NCBI GenBank assembly: GCA_963277665.1
Contig: CAUJRU010000139.1
Span: forward strand, 1,470,128 to 1,534,127
DNA length: 64,000 bases
Direction of reading: 5' to 3'
From: Viscum album
Taxonomy: Eukaryota > Streptophyta > Magnoliopsida > Santalales > Viscaceae
The notes beneath the pieces are model-generated. The model was given only the letters and a program-made list of their open reading frames with translations, did no database searches and was not told the DNA's origin. The position numbers and the translations under genes were made by a program. Below are positions 1 through 9,978 of this stretch, piece after piece (position 1 is the stretch's first letter; each line of letters opens with the position of its first letter).

Positions 1-578
1 AAGATTTTATATCTCATGTGATAGACATGGCTGGAACGATAGGTTATACCGGTTCAGTGAAACAGGACTGAAACGAGGGTGACTTGGTTCAAAAATGGAC
101 TTTGTCTACTAAGATATTCTTGGCAATGAGTCTTGACTAATAAGATATGATTCTCTATTATTATGTGTGTATGACAAAAAGTTTCATGTTTTAGGTTATG
201 ATTATTGGGATTACATTTCACTACTATGATTTATCCCATGTTATGAAATTATGCTCTCTTTTTCAGGTTAAGATTTCCAAAATGTTGTGTTCTTATGAAT
301 ATGATGTGATTGATATTTATTTTATTTCCCCTTACTGAGCATTTGAGCTCACCCTTTTATGTTTTATTTTCCCCAGGATATAAAGAAAGGTTTTAGGTAA
401 AAAAAGGGAAGATCTTTATGGGATATTTTGAAGATCTTTCACCATGATTAGAAGATTATATTCCGTGTTTCCAAAGACACTATACTATTACGATCCTTGT
501 GTGTATGTTTTTGTTTTGTACAAAGTATTCGGCAAAGGTAATGTAATGTACATGTACGTCAGGCTTCGGGTCTCTACA
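1..578 (+). repeat. 3' part of a Tekay-like gypsy LTR (plus orientation)
   Basis: This stretch matches the end of the solo LTR at about 20690-21269 and ends in the same way (CTTCGGGTCT-CTACA). It contains the block with CTTACTGAGCATTTGAGCTC found in every LTR of this family here. The LTR begins outside the window. No primer binding site follows: base 579 is already inside integrase coding sequence, so gag, protease, reverse transcriptase, RNase H and the N-terminal integrase are missing. Homology is by eye. Confidence 0.8.
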
Positions 579-1465
579 GAGAACCACTTTCTATTATATC
601 TGATCAGGATCCGAGATTTACCTCGAAGTTCTGGCGAAGTCTTCAGCATACTCTAGATACAGAGTTGAGTTTCAGCACTGCTTATCATCCTCAGACAGAC
701 GGTCAGTCTGAGAGAACAATTCAAACTCTAGAAGATATGTTGAGAGCTCGCTCTATGGATTTCAAAGGTGGTTGGGATCAACACCTACCTTTGGTGGAAT
801 TTTCTTATAATAATAGCTTTCACTCCAGTATTCAGATGGCTCCTTATGAAGCTCTCTATGGAAAGAAATGCAGGACTCAAACTTGCTGGGATGAAGTTGG
901 GGAAAGAAAGATATTAGGACCTGATCTCGTTGATGAAATTGCAGAAAAGGTCAGATCTATTCAACAACACATAAGAGTAGCTCAGAGTCGACAGAAAATT
1001 TATGCCGACAACCGAAGAAAAGACCTAGATTTTTAAGTGGGTGATAAAGTGTTCTTACGAATATCTCCCTGGAAGAGAGTCATGAGATTTTGAAAGAAGA
1101 GGAAGTTGATCCCTAGATATATCGGTCCTTTTTAAATACTGGATCGTGTTGGGAAGGTAGCTTACCGATTGGTGCTTCCACCGAATATCTCTCAAGTTCA
1201 CAATGTGTTCCATGTATCTCTCCTAAGAAAGTACATACCTGATCCTTCACATGTACTTAGCTCAGAAGTTGTACCACAGGAGCAAGATCGTTCTTATGAA
1301 GAACAGCCGATAAAGATTCTGGATCGTAGCGAAAAAGTCCTAAAAAACAAGACCACTCGATTGGTGAAAGTTTTATGGAGGAACCACCAATTAGAAGAAG
1401 CTACATGGGAGCTTGAGGATATGATGAGGGAGTGGTATCCTCATCTTTTTGTTACAAAGTAACGA
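579..1465 (+). pseudogene. Ty3/gypsy pol remnant: integrase C-terminal half plus chromodomain-like tail
   Basis: Translation gives the late integrase core (PLSIISDQD, then FSTAYHPQTDGQSERTIQTL with the catalytic Glu in QSE), the GPY-type region (MAPYEALYGKKCR, SRQKIYADNRRKDLDF), the HNVFHVSLLRKYIPDPSH segment, and a C-terminal VLWRNHQLEEATWELEDMM block. The last block is typical of Tekay/Del chromovirus integrases, which tether integration through a chromodomain-like tail. Stops break the frame (after DLDF at about 1036, and near 1092 and 1132), so it is dead. The 5' side is fused to an LTR end at 578/579; the 3' side runs into the polypurine tract. Family assignment rests on recognised motifs. 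Confidence 0.88.
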
Positions 1466-1485
1466 ATTTTGAGGGCGAAATTCAT

Positions 1486-1501
1486 TTTAAGGGGGGTAGA
1501 A
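1486..1501 (+). other. Polypurine tract of the gypsy element
   Basis: TTTTAAGGGGGGTAGAA lies directly before the LTR start TGTAACACCC. This is the expected plus-strand primer position and shows that the LTR at 1502 is a 3' LTR. Confidence 0.8.
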
Positions 1502-2954
1502 TGTAACACCCGAGACATTTATGTGAAATATTTTGTTTTTATGTTATATAAATCATCAAAGGAATCTTTCACTAACACTGGATTGACTTGCTTTACACGC
1601 AACCGCGACCTTCCTCAACAGCTTGCGTCGTACGCAATACCGAGTTTCACTAAACAATGATATGCTATTAAAATATTATTAAAACTAGCCGTTATGAATA
1701 GTAATAACCACTTTTTGAAATTTTATAAATATTATTTTTCAAAATGGACTTCATTTTTGGATTCGGAATATCGAAATAAGCCTAGGGTGAAATTTTGGAA
1801 TTTTTCTGAAAACATTCAATTTTTGATGAATAGTGAAACCACTAAGTGGTAGTTAAAAAACTGAATTTTTCAAAAAAATTAATTTCACCGCTTCTGTGAG
1901 TGGAATTTTGAAAATACGAGAGACACAGTTGATGTCAATAAGTAAAATGTCGTTCAATGAGATGAAAATAATTTTTTGGTGAATAGTAACTTTTTACTTT
2001 TTTTACCACGATTAAAAGTAAATAGGGTAATTAAGGGTAAAAATGATATTATTATTACCCTAACACATGTCCTAATTCTATTGGACAAGTGTAATTCGAC
2101 CAAAAACAACCCTAGGAGTAAAATATGACCATTTATGCCCACTTGGATTAGATTAGGACATTTATTATCAATTTATTTAAAGAATGGTTAAAATAGTTAA
2201 AATCAAAGTTTAATAAGTAAATCATTTTTAATATGGGGTTATACGTAATATAAATTCGACTATAAATATTAATTATAAAGATATAAAGATTTACTACATA
2301 ATGGTATATTGTTTGTAATTTTTAGACATTAAATAATTTAATTTATTTATGCCACAACGATGATGCGGTAATTATCTTATTAATGAAATATTGACATAAT
2401 TGATGTTATAAATACCCAAATAAATGTACTTTGAGACTTTTTATGAATTAAAATAATTTTCTAGGTTAATATGACATGTTATTATTGATTTAATTAACTT
2501 TTTTTGAACTAATCATTCTGTTATGAATTTCAAAAAAATCAATTACTAAATACTATCAAAATTGACATAAAATAGTTTTTAAAACAAATATTATATTATT
2601 AATTGTTATTTTATTCCTAAAAATTTAAGGTTCGGCCAAATGACTTATATGAGGTTATATATATTAATAATAAACAACTTGGGGTTCTTTTGTCTTGATA
2701 TGGTAAGTTTATTAACCTTATAGTGTAAGAAAACAAGAAGACACGGTAAAAGTTAAACTATCTAACTTAAAGTTAAATCTCAATGATAAGGTTAAAATTG
2801 ATTCCTAAACTTGTGTAAATTCTATTGGATGAGAGGATTTCGACCCCTACCGACCTTATCTTATAAATATATCAATTTTGAGCTATTAAAAACCGAATTT
2901 TACTTTATAATAAAATAATATTTTTAGTTATTCCAAGGGTGCCCCTCTCCTCCC

Positions 2955-2964
2955 TTATAAAAGG
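2955..2964 (+). promoter_or_regulatory. TATA box of the gypsy LTR
   Basis: TTATAAAAGG sits in a C-rich context (CCTCTCCTCCC before, CCTCCTCCCC after). The same arrangement recurs at 18892 in the solo LTR and, on the minus strand, near 29305 and 35669 in the gag-only element, so it is the likely core promoter. Sequence to its right would be the transcribed R/U5 region. Confidence 0.65.
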
Positions 2965-3298
2965 GAACCTCCTCCCCCTCTTCCTCACACCACTTTGAGC
3001 CTTCAATCTCAGCCAACCCCTACAAATTTATCCTATCCACTTCCCTAGAAACATACTAGAGGTTCAGGTCTTCTTCAAAGACCTATTTTAGTGCCCTAAA
3101 AAGAGGTCTCAAAGAAGCACTTCAAAGAAGAGGTAATGTCCGTTACCGATTCTTTCATATTTATTTCTTCTTTCACTTCCTATTCTTTAGTTGTTTCATT
3201 ATTAAGTAATAACATCAGTATCACTCACATACTGACATGTTATTATAAGTATTAAACAACCCTATTTCACCATCTATCCATCCTACGGAAAAAGAAAT

Positions 3299-3342
3299 CA
3301 CCGCGCGTGCGTACGTACGGAATACAGTCTCCACGCCGTGGT
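3299..3342 (+). repeat. LTR hairpin module, copy 1
   Basis: Core CGTACGTACGG-AATACAGT-CTC is flanked by partly complementary arms (CACCGCGCGTG on the left, CACGCCGTGGTG on the right). It lies about 340 bases downstream of the TATA box. The inner CCGT found in other copies is CAGT here. Confidence 0.7.
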
Positions 3343-3481
3343 GTAATCTATTTTCCACCACCACCTTACTTGGATGGGTATAATGGTGTAAATAATGACT
3401 ATATATTACTATTATAAATTGATATTGATTCTGAAATAGTATACATACACTCCAATACAATTCCACGATCATATGAACGAT

Positions 3482-3528
3482 ATCATCACTCGTGCGTACG
3501 TACGGAATACCGTCTCCACGATGTGATG
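3482..3528 (+). repeat. LTR hairpin module, copy 2
   Basis: Same core as copy 1 (CGTACGTACGGAATACCGTC) with different arms: CATCACTCGTG on the left and CACGATGTGATG on the right, which pair with one bulged base. The inner ACGG/CCGT pair can also form. Confidence 0.72.
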
Positions 3529-5189
3529 CGACTCGTTCTACATGATCTTCATTTAATAATGATTATATAAATGAATTGAATGAATTAATATGATATATAT
3601 TACACTAATACCATTCTGTAAATGAGGTATCTATAACCTAAAGATAATAATAGGAATTTATTCGACAAAACACGCATAAGAACAAAAAAGTAATAAACAC
3701 CCGAATAACAAGTAGTAATGAAATTTTACTAATAAGAACCTAAGAATATGACCATATATGATATCATAAAAATAATTATGATTCTGGAATAATTCAATAA
3801 CATTATTAAATTATTATACAGGAGGTTCGGACACTTACGAAGCAAATTTGACCTAAGGTAAGGGAAATATCACAATCTCATTTTTAACCGAGATTGTTTA
3901 TACTTTGAATTTACTGGGGTGTATTTTATCATCCACATAAATGTTTACTCAGTATGTAATATTTATATACTTATACAACAGTTTATATTCAATTTTACCC
4001 TTCGGTGAGTTTTTAGTAAAAGATATGAAAGGAATCTTTTGTTGTTTTTCGTACGAGGTACTTTTTGACTTTTCCGACAAAAGTACAAAAAGAATGTTTT
4101 TTTCAACTTATACAGCATGAATGGATTTTTAAAACATTATTTACAAGAGGCTTCCTTTACAAGTTTTCAAGTTTATTTTTAATCAAATTCTTCTAGTTTA
4201 GAATTGTACGACATGTTAAGAAAGGAAAAGTGTTTTTGAAGCAGAAATGATATTTTCTTCAAGAATGGAGTTCAAGTGTTTTATCAAAATTATTTTCCAT
4301 CTAAGATAATATCGAGTACTGTTTCTATCCCTATTATTACATGGATTTGATTATGTTGTGATGGAAATATTTTTATGAATTCCTTTATCTTATATGAATT
4401 GTTTTATGATGTCACGATGTTTAAGATTCCAATTTTTATTACATGGGTTATGCTATGATGTATGGTTTCTGATTTTGTGGCACACATAAAAATGGTATCA
4501 TTATGAGATGGGAGAGACCTATATATCCCTCCAATGCATTGGGTGAAGATTTTATATCTCATGAGATAGACATGGCTGGAACGGTAGGTTATACCGGTTC
4601 AGTGAAACATGACTGAAACGAGGAGTGAACTCGGTTCAGAAATGGACTTTGTACACTAAGATAGTCTTGGAAATAAGTCTTGACTAATAAGAAATGATTC
4701 TGTATGATTATGTGTGTATGCCACAAAGTTTCATGTTTTATGTTATGATTATTGGGATTCCATTTCACTACTATGATTTATCCCATGTTATGAAATTATG
4801 CTCTCTTTTTCAGGTTAAGATTTTCAAAAGTTATGTTCTTATGAATATGATGTGATTGATATTTCTTTTTTTTACCCTTACTGAGCATTTGAGCTCACCC
4901 TTTTGTATGTTTTCATTCCCCAGGTCAGGAAGAATGTTATTAAGAAAGATATTCCAAAAGGGACTATAGATATGATGAAATAAATGGGAGACAGTGTAGA
5001 TGCTTTATGAACCAGTTGTTTATGTTTCTCAGTTTCTAAAGACATTATACCTATACGGTCCTTTCGTGGTTTTGTTATATGTTGTAATAAGTATGCTTCA
5101 ATTTTAAAGTATTAACAATGTATGTAATGTATGGGTCGTTATAAATAATATATTGAATTTAAACTTATTCAAATATAATTTTCATGAAC

Positions 5190-5452
5190 AACAAGGCCTC
5201 ATCGAATGCAGATATTAAATGTTACGATTTATGTATGAAATAATAACAATTGGGACAGTTGTGAACATTGACATGGTAAGATTTCCTTTTAAACATTGCC
5301 ATAATATTTCATTTAATTTATTCATTATACACGTTAACTACTATCCTTTTAATTTGTATCTATTTAATGACCCTCAACCCTTTACTTCTGAAGACATCAA
5401 ACACTTAAAAGTGGAATGGTCAAATTATTTTACAGGTTTGATTGATTTTTAG
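5190..5452 (+). pseudogene. Ulp1-like cysteine protease C-terminal remnant of CACTA-1
   Basis: The reading frame gives GLIEC followed by a stop and then MLRFMYEIITIG, and later a FTSEDIKHLKVEWSNYF end. This resembles the end of the Ulp1/SENP-type protease domain found on plant CACTA and MULE elements, where a conserved ECGYYVMRFM segment holds the catalytic Cys. The Cys codon is visible near 5209; the following Gly-Tyr-Tyr is lost (Arg-Tyr-stop). The catalytic His and Asp would be upstream and are absent, removed by the LTR boundary at 5143. Non-functional. The family call rests on a short match and is moderate. Confidence 0.6.
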
Positions 5453-5639
5453 TTGTTTGTAGTGTAAAATGTAATTTTGAATACTGTCATTGTAATTGTG
5501 TATTTGGTAGTCGTTTAGGTTGGATTTAGTTTTTTTATGTTGACATTGTAAGTTTTTAATGTTATATATGTGAATGTTTAATTTTTCTCTACTTCTTGTT
5601 TTGGTCTACTTATGATGGTTTTCCTGTTATGGATTCTGG
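5453..5639. other. Non-coding spacer, CACTA-1
   Basis: AT-rich, no reading frame. Its last part (about 5572-5639, AATGTTTAATTTTTCTC and TCTTGTTTTGGTCTA) is repeated on the far side of the G-rich array at about 6843-6908, so the array is bracketed by direct repeats of about 65 bases. Confidence 0.6.
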
Positions 5640-6830
5640 TCTGGGGGGAGGGGTTCCAAGGGTGTGTGGGGGGTGTTTAATGGGGTGCGGGTATCCAGGG
5701 GTGTGGGAGGGATGTCCGGTGGGGTGGGGGTATACTAGGTGTCCATGAGAGTGGGGGGGAAATCTAGGGGGATGAGAGCATTTCCAGGAGGGTGGAAGGG
5801 TTGTCCACGGGAGTGGGCGCTGTCCAGGGGTGTGGGGGTGTCCTATGGGGTGAGGGGATTTCTAGGGGTGTGGGAGGCCTGTCCAGTGGGGGGGGGTCCA
5901 AGGTGTCCATGGGGATGGGGGGGTAGTCCAGGGGGGTGGGAGAGGAGGCACCGCCATCCCTCGGGGGGCTGAACGCCGCTGGAAGGTACTCATCACTCCC
6001 ACATGTGAAACATTTTGAGATCTCAAGCTTCACATGTGGGAGTGATGGGTACCTTCTAGTGGAATTACCTCCGAGGGATGGCGGCACCTGCCCTCCCAAC
6101 ACCAGCTATCCAGGGGCCACCCAGGGGGTGGGGGTAGTCCAGGGGTGTCCAGGGGGTGGTGGGACAGTCTAGGGGTGTGTGTGTGTGGGGGGGTCCAGGA
6201 GGGTGGGGGGTTGCCCATGGGTGTTGGGGGATATCCAAGGGTGGGGGTAGTCTAGGGGCGTGAGGGTGTGGTGGGGGCTATCCAGCATGGTGAGGGGGTT
6301 CTGGTCTATTCTTGGTAACTTTTTGGTCTGTTTCAGGGGTGTGGGAGGGTTGTCCATGGGTGTGGGAGTGTTGTCCAGGGGGTGGGGGTATACAAAAGGG
6401 TGGGGGCATGTCCAAGGGTGATGGTGTTGTCCACGGGTGTGGGGGTGTCCAGGGGTGTGGTGGGGGCAGTCTAGTGGGATGAGGGGGTTGTGCTCTATTT
6501 TTGGTTACTTTTTTGTCCTATTTCAGGGGTATGGGAGGGTTGTCCAGGGGTGTGGGAGTGCTGTCCAGGGGGTGGGGGTATACATGAGGGTTGGGGGTGG
6601 GGATTGTATAGGGGTGTGGGGCTGTCAAAGGGGTGGTGGGGATGTCCAAGGGTGTTTGGGGCTGTCCAGGGGGTCGGGGGCAGTCTAGGGGTGTGGGGGG
6701 TGTCCAGGGGAGTGGTAGGGGCTATCCAGTGGGGTGAGGGGGCCGTCCAGGGGTGTGGTGGGGGTCTCTCCAGTGGGGTAAGGGGGGATATCCAGGGGTG
6801 GTGGGGTATGTCCAGTGGGGTAAGTTTAAA
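5640..6830 (+). repeat. G-rich tandem array of CACTA-1
   Basis: Many degenerate copies of a 17-20-base unit near GTCCAGGGGTGTGGGGG. The G-richness is strongly one-sided, so reading frames on either strand (Gly/Val/Trp-rich or Pro/His-rich) are composition artefacts. Two AT-rich islands at about 6301-6340 and 6489-6525 (TCTATT..TTGGT..TTTT..TTTCAGGGG) are copies of each other and resemble the flanking direct repeats, which suggests higher-order duplication. Runs of G could form G-quadruplexes. Confidence 0.8.
5945..6093. repeat. Long imperfect palindrome inside the G-rich array
   Basis: The left arm (about 5947-6010) runs from CACCGCCATCCCTCGG to ATCACTCCCACATGTGAA. The right arm (about 6028-6090) is its near reverse complement, ending CCGAGGGATGGCGG. 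The centre is a perfect 12-base palindrome, TTGAGATCTCAA (6015-6026). Composition is balanced, unlike the G-rich sequence around it, so it may be a separate small insertion. Confidence 0.75.
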
Positions 6831-6952
6831 TGTTTTCAATGTAAATGCTTAATTTTTCTGTGGTTCTTGTTTTGGTCTAGTTCTATTTTTCTCGTACGAA
6901 TTCTTGGTTTGGTTTCTGGTTGTTTCTGGGGAGAGAAGAGGAATGATATATA

Positions 6953-7500
6953 TTGATTTTAAAAAAATTGGTTTATCACGTCGGTTACTTAATAACAGAC
7001 GTGATTAACACCCCCCCTCGCACTATTTTATCATGTCATTTATTAAATAATCAACATGATAAACCATTTTCCAGGTGTTTATCACGTCGGTTATTAAATA
7101 ACCAATGTGATAAACACCCACCCCCACTGGTTTATTGCGTTGGTTATTTAATAACTGACGTGATAAACCCTCCCCCTCCTGGTTTATCACATCAGTTATA
7201 TATTAACCGATGTGATAAACCCTCCCCCGGTTTATCACGTCAGTTATTAAATAACTGACATGACAAACACCCCCTGCACTGGTTTATCGCGTTGGTTATG
7301 TAAAAACCGATGTGATAAACCCGCCCCCGGTTTATCACATCGGTTATTTAAAAACTAATGTGATAAACACCGCGATGTTATTTTTTTTTACGTCAATTTT
7401 TAAATAACCGATGTAAAAAACAATATTTATAACATCGTCCGTATTAACGTCGGCTACATACCGACGTAAAAAATAAAAATTAACCGGCGTAAATGACGTT
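6953..7500. repeat. Sub-terminal palindromic repeats of CACTA-1
   Basis: About nine clear units, plus a partial one, of roughly 40 bases are separated by short C-rich spacers. Each is an inverted repeat of the form TTTATCACGTCGGTTA - few bases - TAACCGACGTGATAAA. Single units differ, but many changes are matched in the opposite arm. Units start near 6968, 7026, 7077, 7130, 7181, 7228, 7283, 7330 and 7381. In En/Spm-type CACTA elements sub-terminal repeats bind the transposon-encoded TNPA-like protein; the same role here is inferred. Confidence 0.8.
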
Positions 7501-7513
7501 TTATGCACTAGTG

Positions 7514-9614
7514 ATTGTTTTCTTTCAGGAGAAAATTTTCTTGGACATTTTGGGGTGAGGATTTATTTACTACTTCTTATATTATCAATTTATCACCTGT
7601 GGTTTCCTTGTAGACAAATAATCCTAACAATTTTTGGTATGTTAAAGAGATCAAGTATGATCATTTATGTGTTTTTGGTTTCAAGACTTTTATTCATGTG
7701 CCTGGAGATGCGAGATCCAGGATGGATGGTAAGTCATGATAGTTTATTTTTATTATCTATGGACATGATAAGGGAGAAGAATCTAAATCTCCAACTTTTG
7801 ATGGATTTGATTGTTTTGAACCATTTTCTAATTCACATTTACCTATTATTATTGATTTTGATGATCATGTTGATATGTACAATGATGTTTAGAGTGAATA
7901 GGTCATAGTTGATGTTTCTAATTCACATTTTTTTTCTGATGATCTGGTTTTATGAGTTATTAATAAACCCATAGCTTCACTCTAGTGATCATCTAGACAT
8001 TGTAATATTCCTACTAAATATTCACCTGATGAGTATGTGCTCCTCACTAAGTGGGGAGAACCATAATATTTTTATGAGGCAATGGAAATTGATTAGAAGG
8101 AAAGATGGGTTGTGAAAATGGATGATGAGATGAGATCATTGAGAAACAACCACACTTTTGAGCTAGTGAAGTTACCTATAGGTAAGATAGATTTTTAAAA
8201 TCTATGGATTTAATGGATTAAAAATATAGAATTTGGTTTTATTCAATGATACAAGGAAAGGATAGTTTTTAAATGCCTCTGTTAGAAGAAAGGTATGGAT
8301 TTTGATGATATTTTTTTACTCTTTGTCAAAATTTATTCCATTCAGGTTGTTCTTAGTTTGGATTTTAGTTTGGATATGTAGATAGAGGAGATAGATGTGA
8401 AGAAAATTCCCCCCAAAGATATTTTGAGGAGGATATATAGATGGAGAATCAATAGGTTTTTTTTTGAAATGGGTAAAGACAATCATGTATGGATGTTAAA
8501 GAAGAGTTTGTATGGTTTTAAGAAAGCTCGGAGGAAACAATATAAGAAATTTGAAAATGTCATTTTTAATCAAGGTTTCAGGAAGATATCTTTTGATCAT
8601 GGTGTTGTTTTTCATATATTTACTGATGATGATTTTAATATAATGTCACTTTATGTTGATGATATGCTCAGTGTTGGTCATGATGCTTCTGAAATTGACT
8701 GATTAATGAAGGATCTATGTTAATATTTTATGATGAAATACATGGGGATAACATGATAGATTCTTGGAATATCATTTTCTTGGGAAAGGAAAAGAAATTA
8801 TATTTATATCATGAGAGATATATTTAGAGTGTTTTTTAGATATTTTATATGAATAGAGTGGAAGTGGTTTTTACTCCTCTTTTTTTACATTTTAAGCTCA
8901 GTACTAGTTAGTCACCTTCTACTGATGAAGAGAGAGAGGATATGCAACACATACCTTATTAATCTATCCTTGGTTGTTTGATATATGATATGTTATGTAC
9001 TATACCTAATATAGATCCTGAATTTGGTGTGGTCATTCTTTTTCTACCCTATCTAGGTAGAGACCATTGGAGAGAACTGAATCATAGATTTCGTTATCTT
9101 TATGATACTTATAATCTGAGACAGTGTTTTGTCAATGGAGAACCTATTATTTATGGATTTATAGATTAAATAGGACAAGATATATAGATTTTAGAAAGTA
9201 TAATTTAGGATATTTTATCACTTTTACAGGGGGAGTTGTATCTTGGCATTCTAGATTACATAGGTGTCACTTTATCTATCACGGAGTCTGAGTTTATTAC
9301 AGCTACTGAGGAATGAAAATAATTTTTGTGGATGAAATATTTTATTCAAGGTATCAATTTTATTCAGGGTAGTTATGTTTTATTTTATCACAGTCAGGGT
9401 GAAATGTTTTTGGGAAAGAATCACACCTTTCATGGTAGGTCGAATCATATCGATGTTCGGTATCATTTGATCTGTGACACCCTTGATTCGATATAATTAG
9501 AACTTGATAATATCCACACTAATGATAACGGTTTAGACTTATTGACTAAGAGTTTACCAAAAGGTAAATTTGAGATTTTTAGACTGATTATGAGGTTAAT
9601 GGTCATCCCCACTT
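7514..9614 (+). pseudogene. Copia E pol remnant (integrase C-terminus, reverse transcriptase, RNase H)
   Basis: Starts in the late integrase (FWGEDLFTTSYIINLSP, then a stop, then WYVKEIKYDHLCVFGF and FIHVPGDARSRMDGK). The reverse transcriptase begins near 8080 (EAMEID, MDDEMRSLRNNHTFELVKLP), continues through KKSLYGFKKARRK at about 8500, and has the catalytic box as LYVDDML near 8652. RNase H is visible near 9230-9320 (GGVVSWHSRL, then TESEFITATEE). Many stops and frameshifts show long decay. The upstream half lies left of CACTA-1, outside the window. Plus strand, Ty1/copia, Tork-like in feel; lineage not settled. Confidence 0.82.
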
Positions 9615-9629
9615 GAGAGAGAGGGGGAG
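9615..9629 (+). other. Polypurine tract of copia E
   Basis: GAGAGAGAGGGGGAG follows the RNase H remnant and precedes the presumed LTR start, the expected place for plus-strand priming. Confidence 0.65.
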
Positions 9630-9978
9630 TTTTTTGGGGTCATCCTCACATGGGGACCCACATGCCACTTTAAAAAATGAAGAAAAAATATATTTGAGAT
9701 TTTTAGGAGTTACATTTTGGATGAATGGTTTTTTTAAAGTAGAGGTTCGGTTAGGTTTTGGATGTGTATGATTTTTATATGTCTTTTAGGAAGATGATTT
9801 TGAGATGCCACATTATTTTAAGTACTAATATTCATCACAGTGTAGTTAGGTTTTCAACTAGTGGTTTTCAGAACTATAATGGTTGAATTTCCACTAATCT
9901 AATTGGATTTCATCTACAATTCTCTTAGATTCGATCTTGGGTTTTTTCATCAATATATTTTATTCAGACATTGAATTT
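9630..9978 (+). repeat. Presumed 3' LTR of copia E
   Basis: Begins TTTTTTGGGGTCATCC after the polypurine tract and runs to where the LTR of copia F begins at 9979. There is no second copy in the window to fix the ends. F may have landed inside this LTR or at its end. Confidence 0.5.

Larger units (their letters stand above)
1502..5143 (+). repeat. Full-length 3' LTR of the Tekay-like gypsy element (about 3.6 kb)
   Basis: Starts TGTAACACC after a polypurine tract and ends GGGTCGTTATA, apparently a decayed ..TTACA end. It is collinear with the solo LTR at 17047-21269 but lacks about 350 bases near 1760-1840, where the solo LTR carries two diverged copies of one block. Its last about 200 bases (4925-5143) differ strongly from the tails at 380-578 and 21065-21269. 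It holds a TATA box at 2955 and two hairpin modules at 3299 and 3482. It abuts CACTA sequence on its right. No target duplication can be tested because the left end of the element is outside the window. Confidence 0.82.
5144..7513 (+). mobile_element. 3' part of a CACTA transposon (CACTA-1)
   Basis: From the left it carries a Ulp1-protease-like remnant, a G-rich tandem array, a block of about 10 palindromic sub-terminal repeats, and a terminus reading ..ACGTTTTATGCACTAGTG. The last bases TAGTG are the expected 3' end of a CACTA element. The reverse complement of the terminus, CACTAGTGCATAAAACG, differs at two positions from the start of the element at 63356, so the two are one family. Its 5' part is cut off by, or lies left of, the gypsy LTR. 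Base 7514 onward is copia integrase, so CACTA-1 inserted into copia E. Confidence 0.8.

Noticed and set aside
1954..2142. Minus-strand frame also present at 17891-18079 (about 62 residues)
   Set aside because: Conserved only because both lie in the same LTR family; no domain, no support as a gene.
5739..6852. Several reading frames on both strands rich in Gly/Trp/Val or Pro/His/Thr
   Set aside because: They come from the G-rich tandem array; overlapping frames on both strands with low-complexity translation, no domain.
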